DNA from: JAKFWI01 sp031399165
GTDB taxonomy: Bacteria; Pseudomonadota; Alphaproteobacteria; Caulobacterales; Aquidulcibacteraceae
Direction of reading: 5' to 3'
Length of the DNA: 64,000 nt
NCBI GenBank assembly: GCA_031399165.1
Contig: JANNOO010000038.1
Span: 1 to 64,000 of the forward strand
This document shows positions 19,766 to 28,432 of the stretch, one piece after another. Every line of letters begins with the position of its first letter. The stretch's first letter is position 1. The notes under the pieces are model-generated. The model saw only the letters and a list, made by a program, of their open reading frames with translations, had not been told where the DNA came from and searched no databases. The translations under genes were made by a program, and so were the position numbers.

Positions 19766-19825
19766 CCGGCGCGGGCCACCCGCTCCCAACGGCGGGCGAC
19801 TCATCTGTAAGGATGGGAGTATATC
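19766..19825 (+). ncRNA. Probable serC leader RNA motif
   Basis: Two hairpins directly precede the serC start: CCCGC (19779-19783) with GCGGG (19792-19796), and ACTCATC (19799-19805) with GATGG and GAGT (19812-19820). The second holds the Shine-Dalgarno bases, so folding would control translation. A conserved leader upstream of serC-serA operons is known in alphaproteobacteria (the serC motif); the sequence and position fit my recollection of it, but this was not checked by a covariance model. Confidence 0.65.
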
Positions 19826-21004
19826 GTGAGCATACCGACCAAACCGGCGATTAAGCCGGCAGACGCCCGTTTCTCTTCGGGCCCCACCAAAAAACGCCCC
19901 GGCTGGAGCCTCCAAGGTCTGGAGGGCGCAGCGCTTGGCCGTTCGCACCGCTCCAAGCTCGGCAAGGGCAAACTCAAGGAAGCCATCGACAAGACGCGCG
20001 CCATCCTCGGCGTGCCGGCTGATTTCAAGGTCGCCATCGTTCCGGCTTCGGATACCGGCGCCGTGGAAATGGCGATGTGGTCGATGCTCGGCTGCCGCCC
20101 GGTGGACGTGTTTGCCTGGGAGAGCTTCGGCGAGGAATGGGTCACGGATGCGGTCAAGCAGCTGAAGCTGGCTGACTGCGCCATTCACATCGGCAAGCCC
20201 TATGGCGTGCTGCCCGATCTGTCGAAGGCGCGCAAGGAAGCCGACATCATCTTCACGCAGAACGGCACCACGTCCGGCGCGAAGATTCCGAATTTCGACT
20301 GGATCGCCGCTGATCGCGAAGGGATCACGATCAACGACGCCACCAGCGCCGCCTTCGCCCAGCATATCGACTGGAGCAAATGCGACGTCACAACCTTCTC
20401 CTGGCAGAAGGTGATGGGCGGCGAGGCCGCGCACGGCATGATCGTGCTTTCGCCGCGCGCTGTGGCGCGTCTGGAAAGCTACATTCCGGACCGGCCGCTG
20501 CCGAAAATCTTCCGCATGACCAAGAAGGGCAAGCTCGACGCCGAATTGTTCGAAGGCGCGACAATCAACACCCCTTCGATGCTGGCGACGGAAGATTATC
20601 TCGACACGCTGAACTGGGGGCAAAGCATTGGCGGTCTGCCGGCGCTGATCGCGCGCGCGGACGCCAATTCGAAGGTGCTGGCCGATTGGGTGGCAAAAAC
20701 GCCGTGGGCTGATTTCCTGGCGCCCATCCCGGAAACCCGCACCAACACCGGCGTGTGTCTGAAAATCGTCGATCCACGCGTATCGAGCCTGTCCGACGAT
20801 GATCAGGCCGCGTTCGCGAAAAACCTTGCGTCGCTGCTTGAAAAAGAAGGCGTGGCGCTGGACGCGGCGTCTTATCGCTCAGCCCCTCCGGGCCTGCGCA
20901 TCTGGTGCGGCGCCACGGTCGAGAAGGCGGACGTGGAAGCGCTCATTCCCTGGATCGAGTGGGCTTTCGAAAGTTGCGTGGCGGGGCTGGCGAAGGCGGC
21001 GTAG
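19826..21004 (+). CDS. serC: Phosphoserine aminotransferase
   Basis: 392 aa, starting at GTG 19826 with GGGAG 6-7 nt upstream. It converts 3-phosphohydroxypyruvate to phosphoserine. The PLP lysine is in TFSWQKVMGGEAAHG, and RFSSGPTKKRPGW is the typical opening of the proteobacterial long SerC type. It heads an operon with a GNAT gene and serA, which makes the substrate of SerC. The leader hairpins before it probably regulate the operon. Confidence 0.95.
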   Translation: MSIPTKPAIKPADARFSSGPTKKRPGWSLQGLEGAALGRSHRSKLGKGKLKEAIDKTRAILGVPADFKVAIVPASDTGAVEMAMWSMLGCRPVDVFAWESFGEEWVTDAVKQLKLADCAIHIGKPYGVLPDLSKARKEADIIFTQNGTTSGAKIPNFDWIAADREGITINDATSAAFAQHIDWSKCDVTTFSWQKVMGGEAAHGMIVLSPRAVARLESYIPDRPLPKIFRMTKKGKLDAELFEGATINTPSMLATEDYLDTLNWGQSIGGLPALIARADANSKVLADWVAKTPWADFLAPIPETRTNTGVCLKIVDPRVSSLSDDDQAAFAKNLASLLEKEGVALDAASYRSAPPGLRIWCGATVEKADVEALIPWIEWAFESCVAGLAKAA

Positions 21005-21012
21005 GCGCACCG

Positions 21013-21534
21013 ATGCGCCTTCGCCCCGCAACGCTGGCCGATGTCCCGACGCTACAGCGTTGGGATACGGATCCCGATGTGATTTCCTGCTCCACCGATA
21101 ATCCCGAAGCTGATTCCGCTTTCGACGATATCGACTGGCCAACGGAAATCGCTGCGTGTTCGGACGTGTCTTTCCATCTCATCGCTGAGATAGACGGCCG
21201 TCCGATCGGCGCCATGCAGATCATCGATCCGCATGAAGAGCCGACGCATTACTGGGGCGATTGCGCGAAAAATCTTCGCGCAATCGATATCTGGATAGGT
21301 GCGCCGGAAGACCGCGATCGCGGGTTCGGCACGGAGATGATGCGGCTGGCGATCGGGCAATGCTTCGCGGCGCCGGAAGTTACCGCGATCATCATCGATC
21401 CGCTGGCCAGCAATACGGACGCGCACCGCTTCTACGAGCGGCTTGGATTTGAGTTCGTTGAGCGCCGCTTCTTCGGCGAAAGCGATTGTTATGTGTATCG
21501 GCTTGAGCGCCGCAAATGGCGCGGAGGACAATGA
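21013..21534 (+). CDS. GNAT acetyltransferase, AAC(6')-like
   Basis: 173 aa, 8 bp after serC and overlapping the serA start region. The acetyl-CoA loop is RDRGFGTEMMRLAI, followed by VTAIIIDPLASNTDAHRFYERLGF, a layout like aminoglycoside 6'-N-acetyltransferases and related GNATs. The acceptor is unknown; a resistance role is not implied. Its placement inside serC-serA suggests cotranscription and possibly an amino-acid-related substrate, which is inference. Confidence 0.85.
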   Translation: MRLRPATLADVPTLQRWDTDPDVISCSTDNPEADSAFDDIDWPTEIAACSDVSFHLIAEIDGRPIGAMQIIDPHEEPTHYWGDCAKNLRAIDIWIGAPEDRDRGFGTEMMRLAIGQCFAAPEVTAIIIDPLASNTDAHRFYERLGFEFVERRFFGESDCYVYRLERRKWRGGQ

Positions 21535-21536
21535 TA

Positions 21537-23117
21537 ATGCCTAAAGTTCTGATCAGCGACGAACTCTCTCCCGCCGCTGTGGAGATTTTCAAGAACCGCG
21601 GGCTGGAGGTGGATTTCCAGCCTCAGCTCGGGCCTGACGCCGCGAAGCTGAAAGAGATCATTGGCAATTACGATGGTCTCGCCATTCGCTCGGCCACGAA
21701 AGTGAAAGCCGACATCATCGCGGCAGCGAAGAATCTGAAGGTGATCGGCCGGGCGGGCATTGGCGTGGATAACGTCGATATTCCCGCCGCCACGGCCAAG
21801 GGCATCGTTGTGATGAACACGCCGTTCGGCAATTCGATCACCACCGCCGAACACGCCATCGCGCTGATGTTCGCCGCCGCCCGCCAGATCGGCGCGGCCG
21901 ACGCGAGCACGCAGGCTGGCAAGTGGGAAAAGAACCGTTTCATGGGGCTGGAGCTTTACGCCAAGACTCTCGGCGTGATCGGCTGCGGCAATATCGGCTC
22001 TCTCGTTGCTGAGCGCGGGCTCGGCCTCAAGATGAAAGTGATTGCCTACGATCCGTTCCTGTCGCCAGAGCGCGCGGTGGAAATCGGGGTGGAGAAAGTT
22101 GAACTCGACGAATTGCTGAGGCGCGCCGACGTGATCACGTTCCACGTGCCGCTGACGGAGAAGACCAAGAACATCCTCTCCCGGGAAAATCTCGCGAAGA
22201 CCAAGAAGGGCGTCATCGTCGTCAATGCCGCGCGCGGCGGTCTGGTGGATGAGGCGGCGCTGCGTGAAGCGCTGGACAGCGGCCATGTCGCCGCCGCCGG
22301 CTTCGACGTGTTCGCGGCAGAGCCGGCGAAGGAAAACGTGCTGTTCGGCGCGCCGAATTTCGTCGCCACGCCGCACCTCGGCGCCGCCACCAACGAAGCG
22401 CAGGAAAACGTCGCGCTGCAGGTGGCCGAGCAGATGGCCGATTACCTACTCACCGGCGCGGTTACGAACGCGCTCAACATGCCCTCGATTTCCGCCGAAG
22501 AAGCGCCGCGCCTGAAGCCGTTCGCGGCGCTGGCTGAAAAACTCGGCGTGTTCGCCGGGCAGATCGCCGATGACGGGCTTGAAGCGGTCGAGATCGAATA
22601 TGAAGGCGAAGTCGCCAAGCTCAACACCAAGCCGATGACGGCGGCGGCGCTGGCGGGCCTGATCCGTCCATTGCTCCCGGAAGTAAACATGGTTTCGGCG
22701 CCGGCGGTGCTGAAGGAAAAGGGCGTGCCGCTGACGGAGAGCAAGCGCGAAACCTCACCGACCTATGGCAGCGTGATCAGGATCAAGGTGCAGACGGGCG
22801 GCAGGTGGCGCACGCTTGCCGGCGCTATCGTGGCTGGGCAGCCGAAGATCGTGGAAGTGAAAGGCATCGCGCTTGAGGCGCCGTTCTCGCCGGTGATGCT
22901 GTTCGTCAACAATAATGACAAGCCTGGGTTTATTGGTCTGCTCGGCGCCGCGCTTGGCGATGCGCAGATCAACATCGCCGATTTCCACCTCGGCCGCGTG
23001 GCGGCCGGTGAGGACGCGATCGCCATCGTCGGCGTGGACCAGGCTGTGCCGGAGACGATCCTGGCCAAAGTCCGCGCCGCGCCGCAGGTGAAGTACGCCA
23101 AAGCGCTGCATTTCTAG
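21537..23117 (+). CDS. serA: D-3-phosphoglycerate dehydrogenase
   Basis: 526 aa, the long type with NAD domain, ASB domain and C-terminal ACT domain. Motifs include GRAGIGVDNVDIPAAT, the Rossmann GCGNIGSLVAERGLGL, NAARGGLVDEAALREAL and the catalytic HLGAAT. The ACT domain (about 455-526, NNNDKPGFIGLLGAAL) usually senses serine. ATG at 21537 was chosen since GGAGGA at 21523-21528 lies 8 nt upstream; an ATG at 21531 is too close to it. The first step of serine synthesis. Confidence 0.96.
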   Translation: MPKVLISDELSPAAVEIFKNRGLEVDFQPQLGPDAAKLKEIIGNYDGLAIRSATKVKADIIAAAKNLKVIGRAGIGVDNVDIPAATAKGIVVMNTPFGNSITTAEHAIALMFAAARQIGAADASTQAGKWEKNRFMGLELYAKTLGVIGCGNIGSLVAERGLGLKMKVIAYDPFLSPERAVEIGVEKVELDELLRRADVITFHVPLTEKTKNILSRENLAKTKKGVIVVNAARGGLVDEAALREALDSGHVAAAGFDVFAAEPAKENVLFGAPNFVATPHLGAATNEAQENVALQVAEQMADYLLTGAVTNALNMPSISAEEAPRLKPFAALAEKLGVFAGQIADDGLEAVEIEYEGEVAKLNTKPMTAAALAGLIRPLLPEVNMVSAPAVLKEKGVPLTESKRETSPTYGSVIRIKVQTGGRWRTLAGAIVAGQPKIVEVKGIALEAPFSPVMLFVNNNDKPGFIGLLGAALGDAQINIADFHLGRVAAGEDAIAIVGVDQAVPETILAKVRAAPQVKYAKALHF

Positions 23118-23193
23118 AAAATGTTGCGCCCCGCCACTCTCGCCTTTGGCGAGGGCGGCGGCTAGGGTGCCTCGCAAAAGCCAGGGGGATGGC

Positions 23194-23772
23194 ATGAAAC
23201 TGCATAGGGCGGCCTTGGCCGCGGGCTTGGCGTGCTGGGCCGCCAGCGGCGCCGCGCAGGCGAAAGTGGAATCCGTCACCGCCGGCTTGCTGATCCATTC
23301 CGTCCCCGCTTCGGACATCAAGAATTCCGACAAGGAATCCGGGCTTGACGTGCAGGTGCAGGTGAATTTCACGCCGCCTGACTTCTTCAAATATGCGCTC
23401 TCGCCCGAGCCCTATCTGATCGCCACGCTCAACACCAACGGCGATACGTCCTATGCCGGCTTCGGCTTTCAATGGGATTTCGGCTTTCTCGACAAATGGC
23501 ATTTCAATCCTGCAGTCGGCTACGTAATCCACACCGGCGACACGAACGAGCCCTATCCGAAGTCCGATCCGCGCTATCAGGCTTATCTCGACGAGCATCT
23601 GCTCCTCGGCTCGGAGGATCTTTTTCGCCTCGCCCTGGCGGTAAGCCGCGAGATTGCGCCGAACGTCGAGGCCGAAATCAGCTTCGAACATCTGAGCCAC
23701 GGCTACATCATCGGCGACGGCCGCAACCAGGGCCTCGACAATGCCGGCGTGCGATTGATATACAAATTCTGA
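23194..23772 (+). CDS. PagL-like lipid A 3-O-deacylase
   Basis: 192 aa with a signal peptide ending near AAQA-K and an outer-membrane beta-barrel pattern of alternating strands ending in LIYKF. The C-terminal FEHLSHGYIIGDGRNQGLDNAG segment, with His166 and Ser168, matches the PagL catalytic H-x-S site. It would remove the 3-O acyl chain of lipid A in the outer membrane. ATG at 23194 has AGGGGGAT upstream. A hairpin at about 23138-23160 separates it from serA. Confidence 0.8.
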   Translation: MKLHRAALAAGLACWAASGAAQAKVESVTAGLLIHSVPASDIKNSDKESGLDVQVQVNFTPPDFFKYALSPEPYLIATLNTNGDTSYAGFGFQWDFGFLDKWHFNPAVGYVIHTGDTNEPYPKSDPRYQAYLDEHLLLGSEDLFRLALAVSREIAPNVEAEISFEHLSHGYIIGDGRNQGLDNAGVRLIYKF

Positions 23773-23869
23773 CGGCGCGACCGCGCCTCTACAATCTGGC
23801 TGAAGTTCGTGCGCCGAGCGCCTGTCGAAGGGCCGCGAATGTCTCTGGGCAGGCGGAGCAGCCGTATCC

Positions 23870-25165
23870 ATGGCAAACTCGGTAGTTGTTGTCGGCGCCC
23901 AGTGGGGTGACGAAGGCAAGGGTAAGATCGTTGACTGGCTGAGCCACCGCGCTGACGTAGTGGTGCGGTTTCAGGGTGGGCACAATGCCGGCCACACGCT
24001 CGTCGTCGGCAATAAAACCTACAAGCTGGCGCTGCTGCCTTCGGGCCTGGTGCAGGGCAAAACCTCCGTCATTGGCAATGGCGTCGTCGTCGATCCGTGG
24101 GCGTTGCTGGATGAAATCGCGCGCGTCGCCGCGATGGGCGTTTCAATATCGCCGGAACGGCTGATCCTCGCGGATAACGCGTGCCTGATCCTGCCGATGC
24201 ACCGCGATCTCGATCTCGGGCGCGAAGCGGCGGCAAGCGGACGGGCAAAAATTGGCACGACCGGCCGCGGCATCGGTCCAGCTTACGAAGATAAAGTCGG
24301 CCGCCGCGCCCTGCGCGTCGTGGACCTCGCGGATGCTGCCGCCATCGATTGGAAAATCGATCGCCTGCTTGCCCACCATGCGCCGTTGCGCGCCGGGCTC
24401 GGTCTGCCGGAGGTCGACAAAGCTGCACTGAAAGCCGAGTTGCAGCGCATCGCGCCGCAGATTTTATCGTATGCGCAGCCAGCGTGGCGCGTGCTCGATC
24501 AGGCGCGGCGCGACAATCAGAAAATCCTGTTCGAAGGCGCGCAGGGCGCGCTGCTCGATGTGGATCACGGCACCTATCCGTATGTCACATCGTCGAACAC
24601 GGTCGCGGGGCAGGCGTCGGCTGGCTCCGGCATGGGGCCGCGCGCGATCGGCTTTGTGCTGGGTCTGGTGAAGGCGTACACGACGCGCGTGGGTGAGGGC
24701 CCGTTCCCGACCGAACTGCACGATGAAGTCGGTCAGCGCATTGGAGAGACCGGCAACGAATTTGGCACCAATACAGGCCGCGCGCGCCGCTGCGGCTGGT
24801 TCGATGCGGTGCTGGTAAAGCAGAACGCAGCGATTTCCGGCATAGACGGAATCGCGCTGACGAAAATGGATGTGTTCGACGGCTTTCCGGAACTGAAAAT
24901 CTGCGTTGGCTACATGCTGAACGGAAAGAAGTTCGACTATTTCCCGGCCGGCGCCGCAGATCAGGCCGGCGTGGTTCCCGTGTACGAATCCTTCCCCGGC
25001 TGGGAAGGCTCCACGCGCGGCGCGCGCTCGTGGAAGGATTTGCCCGGCGAAGCCGTGAAATACGTCCGTGCGATCGAGGAATTGATCGGCTGCCCGGTTT
25101 CGATGCTCTCCACCTCCCCGGAGCGCGACGACACCATCCTGGTGCGTGATCCGTTCCAGGCGTAA
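23870..25165 (+). CDS. purA: Adenylosuccinate synthase
   Basis: 431 aa, full length. GTP-dependent conversion of IMP and aspartate to adenylosuccinate in AMP synthesis. The GDEGKGKIVDWL loop, QGGHNAGHT, GTTGRGIGPAYEDK and FEGAQGALLDVDHGTYP are all intact. It stands alone between the PagL-like and Yip1-like genes. Confidence 0.97.
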   Translation: MANSVVVVGAQWGDEGKGKIVDWLSHRADVVVRFQGGHNAGHTLVVGNKTYKLALLPSGLVQGKTSVIGNGVVVDPWALLDEIARVAAMGVSISPERLILADNACLILPMHRDLDLGREAAASGRAKIGTTGRGIGPAYEDKVGRRALRVVDLADAAAIDWKIDRLLAHHAPLRAGLGLPEVDKAALKAELQRIAPQILSYAQPAWRVLDQARRDNQKILFEGAQGALLDVDHGTYPYVTSSNTVAGQASAGSGMGPRAIGFVLGLVKAYTTRVGEGPFPTELHDEVGQRIGETGNEFGTNTGRARRCGWFDAVLVKQNAAISGIDGIALTKMDVFDGFPELKICVGYMLNGKKFDYFPAGAADQAGVVPVYESFPGWEGSTRGARSWKDLPGEAVKYVRAIEELIGCPVSMLSTSPERDDTILVRDPFQA

Positions 25166-25215
25166 CCGGCGGCCCGTGACTGGCGCGAGTCAGGCGCGCA
25201 TCGTAGATTCGCTGG

Positions 25216-25803
25216 ATGACAGCTCCTGAATCAGAGCCCGCGCCAGCGACGGAAAAGCCGCTCGATAAGCTCATCGCGCGGATAAAAGGCATTTTGCTGA
25301 AGCCCAGCCGTGAATGGGAAATCATCGAAAACGAAAAGGCGACGCTGCAATCGCTGTTTCGCGATTTCCTAGCGCCGCTGGCGGCGCTCCCGGCGATCGC
25401 CAATTTTCTCGGCATGCTGGTGAGCGGACGGCACGAGCCCTTCGCGGCGCTCACCGGCTCGGTGCTGGCCTACGCGTTCAGCCTCCTGGGCGTCTACGCG
25501 ATCGGCCACGTGATCTACCAGATGGCTGATAATTTCAGCGGCCGCCAGGACAAGATGAAGGCGATGAAGACGGCGGTCTATTCATCGACGCCGATCTGGA
25601 TTGCGGGCATCATATTCCTTGCGCCTGCATTCAATTTTTTCTTCGTGTTCTCTCTCTACGCGGTGTTCATCCTCTATCGCGGACTTTCGATCCTGATGAA
25701 GGCGCCGGCCGACAAGGTGACAGGGTATGAATCCGTCGTCGTCGGCGTTGCGATCGTAGTGTTCATCATCTTCGCGGCGATCACGGCGGGGCTTACGATC
25801 TAA
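25216..25803 (+). CDS. Yip1-family membrane protein
   Basis: 195 aa with a soluble N-terminus (about 45 residues) and five hydrophobic segments in the pattern of the Yip1 domain; ILLKPSREWEII is the usual family entry motif. The role of bacterial Yip1 proteins is unknown. It starts 50 bp after purA and ends before a bidirectional terminator shared with rpoH. Confidence 0.8.
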   Translation: MTAPESEPAPATEKPLDKLIARIKGILLKPSREWEIIENEKATLQSLFRDFLAPLAALPAIANFLGMLVSGRHEPFAALTGSVLAYAFSLLGVYAIGHVIYQMADNFSGRQDKMKAMKTAVYSSTPIWIAGIIFLAPAFNFFFVFSLYAVFILYRGLSILMKAPADKVTGYESVVVGVAIVVFIIFAAITAGLTI

Positions 25804-25835
25804 CCGCCAGCGCGTGCGGCCTCCCCGGAACAAGA

Positions 25836-25872
25836 AAGCCCCGGCGCCTTGCGGGCCGGGGCTTAAAGTTTA
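25836..25872. terminator. Bidirectional terminator between the Yip1 gene and rpoH
   Basis: A 10-bp stem AAGCCCCGGC (25836-25845) with GCCGGGGCTT (25855-25864). On the minus strand it is followed by TCTTGTT and so ends the rpoH message; on the plus strand it is followed by AAAGTTT and can end the Yip1 message less strongly. Confidence 0.8.
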
Positions 25873-25882
25873 CTATCGGGAA

Positions 25883-26776
25883 TTACGCGGCTTCAACCAG
25901 GCCTTTTTCAAGCGCCTGCGCCTTCATTGCCTTCTGCAGCTTTTCGAAAGCGCGCACCTCGATCTGGCGCACGCGCTCGCGCGAGACGCCGTATTCCTTG
26001 GATAGATCCTCCAGCGTCGCTGGATCGTCTTTCAACCGCCGCTCCATGATTATATGGCGCTCGCGCTCGGAAAGCCCTTCCATCGCGGCGTTCAGCAAAA
26101 CCATCCGCTCGCCAAACTCTTCGTTCTCGGCGAGTTCGGTTTCCTGGCTGACGCCATTATCGTCGGCGAGCCAATCTTGCCACTGGCTTTCGCCGTCACC
26201 GGCGATCGGCGCGTTGAGGCTCGCGTCGCCGCCGCTGAGGCGGCGGTTCATGGAGATGACTTCCTCGTCCGTCACCGCGAGTTTGTGTGCGATGGTTTTG
26301 ACGTGCTCTCGCGTGAGATCGCCTTCCTCCAGTGCGGAGATTTCGCCCTTGATGCGACGCAGGTTGAAGAACAGCTTTTTCTGCGCGGCGGTGGTGCCCA
26401 TTTTTACGAGGCTCCACGAGCGCAGGATGTATTCCTGGATCGCGGCGCGGATCCACCACATGGCGTACGTTGCAAGGCGAAACCCGCGCTCCGGCTCGAA
26501 TTTCTTCACCGCCTGCATCAGGCCGACATTGCCCTCGGAAATCACTTCCCCGATCGGCAGGCCATAACCGCGATAGCCCATGGCTATCTTGGCCACCAGC
26601 CGCAGGTGGGACGTGACCATCGTGTGCGCAGCCTCGACATCGCCCTTTTCGCGCCATTGCGTCGCGAGGCGAAGTTCATGCTCCTTCTCCAGCATCGGGA
26701 ACTTGCGGATTTCCTGCAGGTAGCGGCTGAGGCCCGCTTCCGGGGAAAGCGCTAGTGTGAGTGCGGTGGACGCCAT
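25883..26776 (-). CDS. rpoH: RNA polymerase heat-shock sigma factor RpoH (sigma-32)
   Basis: 297 aa. Region 2 contains EGNVGLMQAVKKFEPERGFR and YAMWWIRAAIQEYILRSW, and region 4 ends in the HTH EYGVSRERVRQIEVRAFEKL. The RpoH box QKKLFFNLRR directly after region 2 separates it from other group 3 sigmas. It directs transcription of chaperone and protease genes. A strong promoter and a large palindrome lie upstream, shared with the divergent zinc-finger gene. The start is the ATG at 26776 with GGAGGGG upstream. Confidence 0.96.
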   Translation of the reverse strand: MASTALTLALSPEAGLSRYLQEIRKFPMLEKEHELRLATQWREKGDVEAAHTMVTSHLRLVAKIAMGYRGYGLPIGEVISEGNVGLMQAVKKFEPERGFRLATYAMWWIRAAIQEYILRSWSLVKMGTTAAQKKLFFNLRRIKGEISALEEGDLTREHVKTIAHKLAVTDEEVISMNRRLSGGDASLNAPIAGDGESQWQDWLADDNGVSQETELAENEEFGERMVLLNAAMEGLSERERHIIMERRLKDDPATLEDLSKEYGVSRERVRQIEVRAFEKLQKAMKAQALEKGLVEAA

Positions 26777-26882
26777 GGAAACCCCTCCAGCGGGTACCTA
26801 AATAGAGCGTTACGCCAGCCCTAAGGTTCCGGATCAAATGTAGCGCTGACTGCCTTGGCCAAACCATGGCGTCAGCAACGAG

Positions 26883-26928
26883 CGTCAAGATAGCCTTGAC
26901 GGGCGATCTTGTCAAGGAAATCTTGACG
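26883..26928. repeat. 46-bp palindrome between rpoH and the zinc-finger gene
   Basis: Outer arms CGTCAAGAT (26883-26891) and ATCTTGACG (26920-26928), and inner arms CCTTGAC (26894-26900) and GTCAAGG (26911-26917), share one centre; 16 of 18 positions of each half match. It holds four CTTGAC-type elements in alternating orientation and covers the -35 and -10 of rpoH. It looks like an operator for a dimeric regulator or two face-to-face promoters. Confidence 0.75.
26887..26915 (-). promoter_or_regulatory. rpoH promoter
   Basis: On the minus strand TTGACA (26910-26915) and TATCTT (26887-26892) are separated by 17 bp, close to the sigma-70 consensus. The same bases read CTTGAC-N16/17-CTATCTT, which also resembles heat-shock promoters of alphaproteobacteria, so RpoH autoregulation is possible. 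The leader to the rpoH ATG is about 105 nt. Confidence 0.65.
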
Positions 26929-26983
26929 GCCATGTGAGAAGCTGGTTTTGGCTGCTTCCAGGGGCGCTTTAGGCGATAATCGC

Positions 26984-27361
26984 ATGGGCCACGTTCTGTA
27001 TTGCTCGTTCTGCCGCAAGCCGGATACGTCCGGCGTGCGCATGATCGAAGGGGCTGGCGTGCTGATCTGCGAGGGCTGCATCATTCTGTGTGCACGGGCG
27101 CTCAGCCAGTGCACGCCCCGCCTCGGCGGGGGGGCGGCTGCGCGGATCGATTGCGGCCATTCCGACTGCTCCACCGATACGCTGCTCAGCCTGCTCGGCG
27201 GCCAGGACGCCACGCTGCGCGACGTGCGCGACCGTCTGCAAACAACGGTAATGACGCTGCGCGCGCGCGACGTGAGCTGGGAAAAGATCGGCAAGGCGAT
27301 GGGCTGTTCACGCCAGGCCGCGTGGGAGCGGTTCGGCAAGCTCGACGTTACCGCCTGCTGA
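26984..27361 (+). CDS. ClpX-type C4 zinc-finger protein with C-terminal HTH
   Basis: 125 aa. Residues 5-37 match the ClpX N-terminal zinc finger: YCSFC and ICEGCIILC, with Cys7, Cys10, Cys29 and Cys32. The ClpX ATPase is absent. Residues about 97-118 (VSWEKIGKAMGCSRQAAWER) look like a helix-turn-helix. The product therefore looks like a small DNA-binding protein, not a protease subunit. It is divergent from rpoH with a large palindrome between them, so autoregulation and control of rpoH are plausible but inferred. No strong ribosome binding site precedes ATG 26984; an upstream GTG-type start at 26948 is possible. Confidence 0.8.
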   Translation: MGHVLYCSFCRKPDTSGVRMIEGAGVLICEGCIILCARALSQCTPRLGGGAAARIDCGHSDCSTDTLLSLLGGQDATLRDVRDRLQTTVMTLRARDVSWEKIGKAMGCSRQAAWERFGKLDVTAC

Positions 27362-27368
27362 CCTCGTC

Positions 27369-28382
27369 TCAGATCGCTCGCATTAATGCGAGCAGGGCTT
27401 TCATATCCTCCGGCAGCGATGCTTCAAAGCGCATGATCGCGCCAGTGATCGGGTGCTCGAAACCGAGCACGCCTGCGTGCAGCGCCTGACGTGGAAAATC
27501 ATGCGCGGCTTGTGAGGCTGCGTCGTTGGCGGCGCTGATCCCCGCGAGTTTCAAGCCGCGCATCTTGCCGTAAAGCGGATCGCCGATCAGCGGCGCGCCG
27601 ATATGGCCCAGATGCGCGCGGATCTGATGCGTGCGGCCGGTTTCAAGGCGGCACTCCACCAAGGCGGCGGCGGCGCGGCCCGCCGACTGGCCTTCGATCT
27701 GGCCATAGCTTTCGATCGTCCAGTAATGCGTGACAGCGTGCTTGCCCGCTTCGCTTTCGGGATTGCGCACCACCGATTGCTTGCGGCGATCATCAGGCGA
27801 GCGCGCGAGGCGTGTCTCGATCACGCCGCTGCGCGGGCTAGGGGCGCCGCGCGTGACGGCGAAATAAACCCGTTCGATCGTATGCGCGGCGAACTGCTTG
27901 GCCAGCCCCGCATGCGCCGCGTCTGACTTGGCGACCACGACAAGCCCAGTCGTGTCCTTGTCGATGCGGTGGACAATGCCGGGGCGCGCCACGCCGCCAA
28001 TGCCCGAAAGGCTGGCGCCGCAATGGGCCAGCAGCGCGTGGACCAGCGTGCTGCGCATCGCGCCCGGGGCCGGGTGCATCGCCATGCCGGCGGCCTTGTC
28101 GATGACGACCAGGTGCTCGTCCTCGAACGCGACGGTGAGCGGAATCGCTTCGGGCATTGGCCTGGCGCGCTCTGGCGGCGGCAGGGTTAGCGCATAGATT
28201 CCCGCGCGCACCTTCTCCGAAGCGGCCTTCACCGGCGCGCCGTCCAGCGTCAGCTTGGCCGCGCCAATCAGACCCTGAATGCGCGAGCGCGACAAATCCG
28301 GCCAAACCCGCACCGCCCATGCGTCGACGCGCTCGCCGATAGCCTCGGGCTCAGCTTCGGCGCTGCGCACCTCTTCCGTCAT
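27369..28382 (-). CDS. RluA-family 23S rRNA pseudouridine synthase (RluD-like)
   Basis: 337 aa. An N-terminal S4 domain (about 15-75, LSRSRIQGLIGAAKLTLDG) is followed by the catalytic domain with Asp141 in GIVHRIDKDTTGLVVVAK. Other motifs are VIDKAAGMAMHP and LETGRTHQIRAHLGHIGAPL. RluD-type enzymes modify helix 69 of 23S rRNA. Its end is 7 bp from the convergent zinc-finger gene. Confidence 0.92.
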   Translation of the reverse strand: MTEEVRSAEAEPEAIGERVDAWAVRVWPDLSRSRIQGLIGAAKLTLDGAPVKAASEKVRAGIYALTLPPPERARPMPEAIPLTVAFEDEHLVVIDKAAGMAMHPAPGAMRSTLVHALLAHCGASLSGIGGVARPGIVHRIDKDTTGLVVVAKSDAAHAGLAKQFAAHTIERVYFAVTRGAPSPRSGVIETRLARSPDDRRKQSVVRNPESEAGKHAVTHYWTIESYGQIEGQSAGRAAAALVECRLETGRTHQIRAHLGHIGAPLIGDPLYGKMRGLKLAGISAANDAASQAAHDFPRQALHAGVLGFEHPITGAIMRFEASLPEDMKALLALMRAI

Positions 28383-28432
28383 GGCGCGCCCAACGCCATG
28401 ATGGAATGGGTGATGATGGGCCGGGGGATCAC

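Noticed and set aside
19385..20623. 412-codon minus-strand ORF antisense to phzF-like and serC
   Set aside because: It spans the ends of two well-supported genes and has no recognisable domain.
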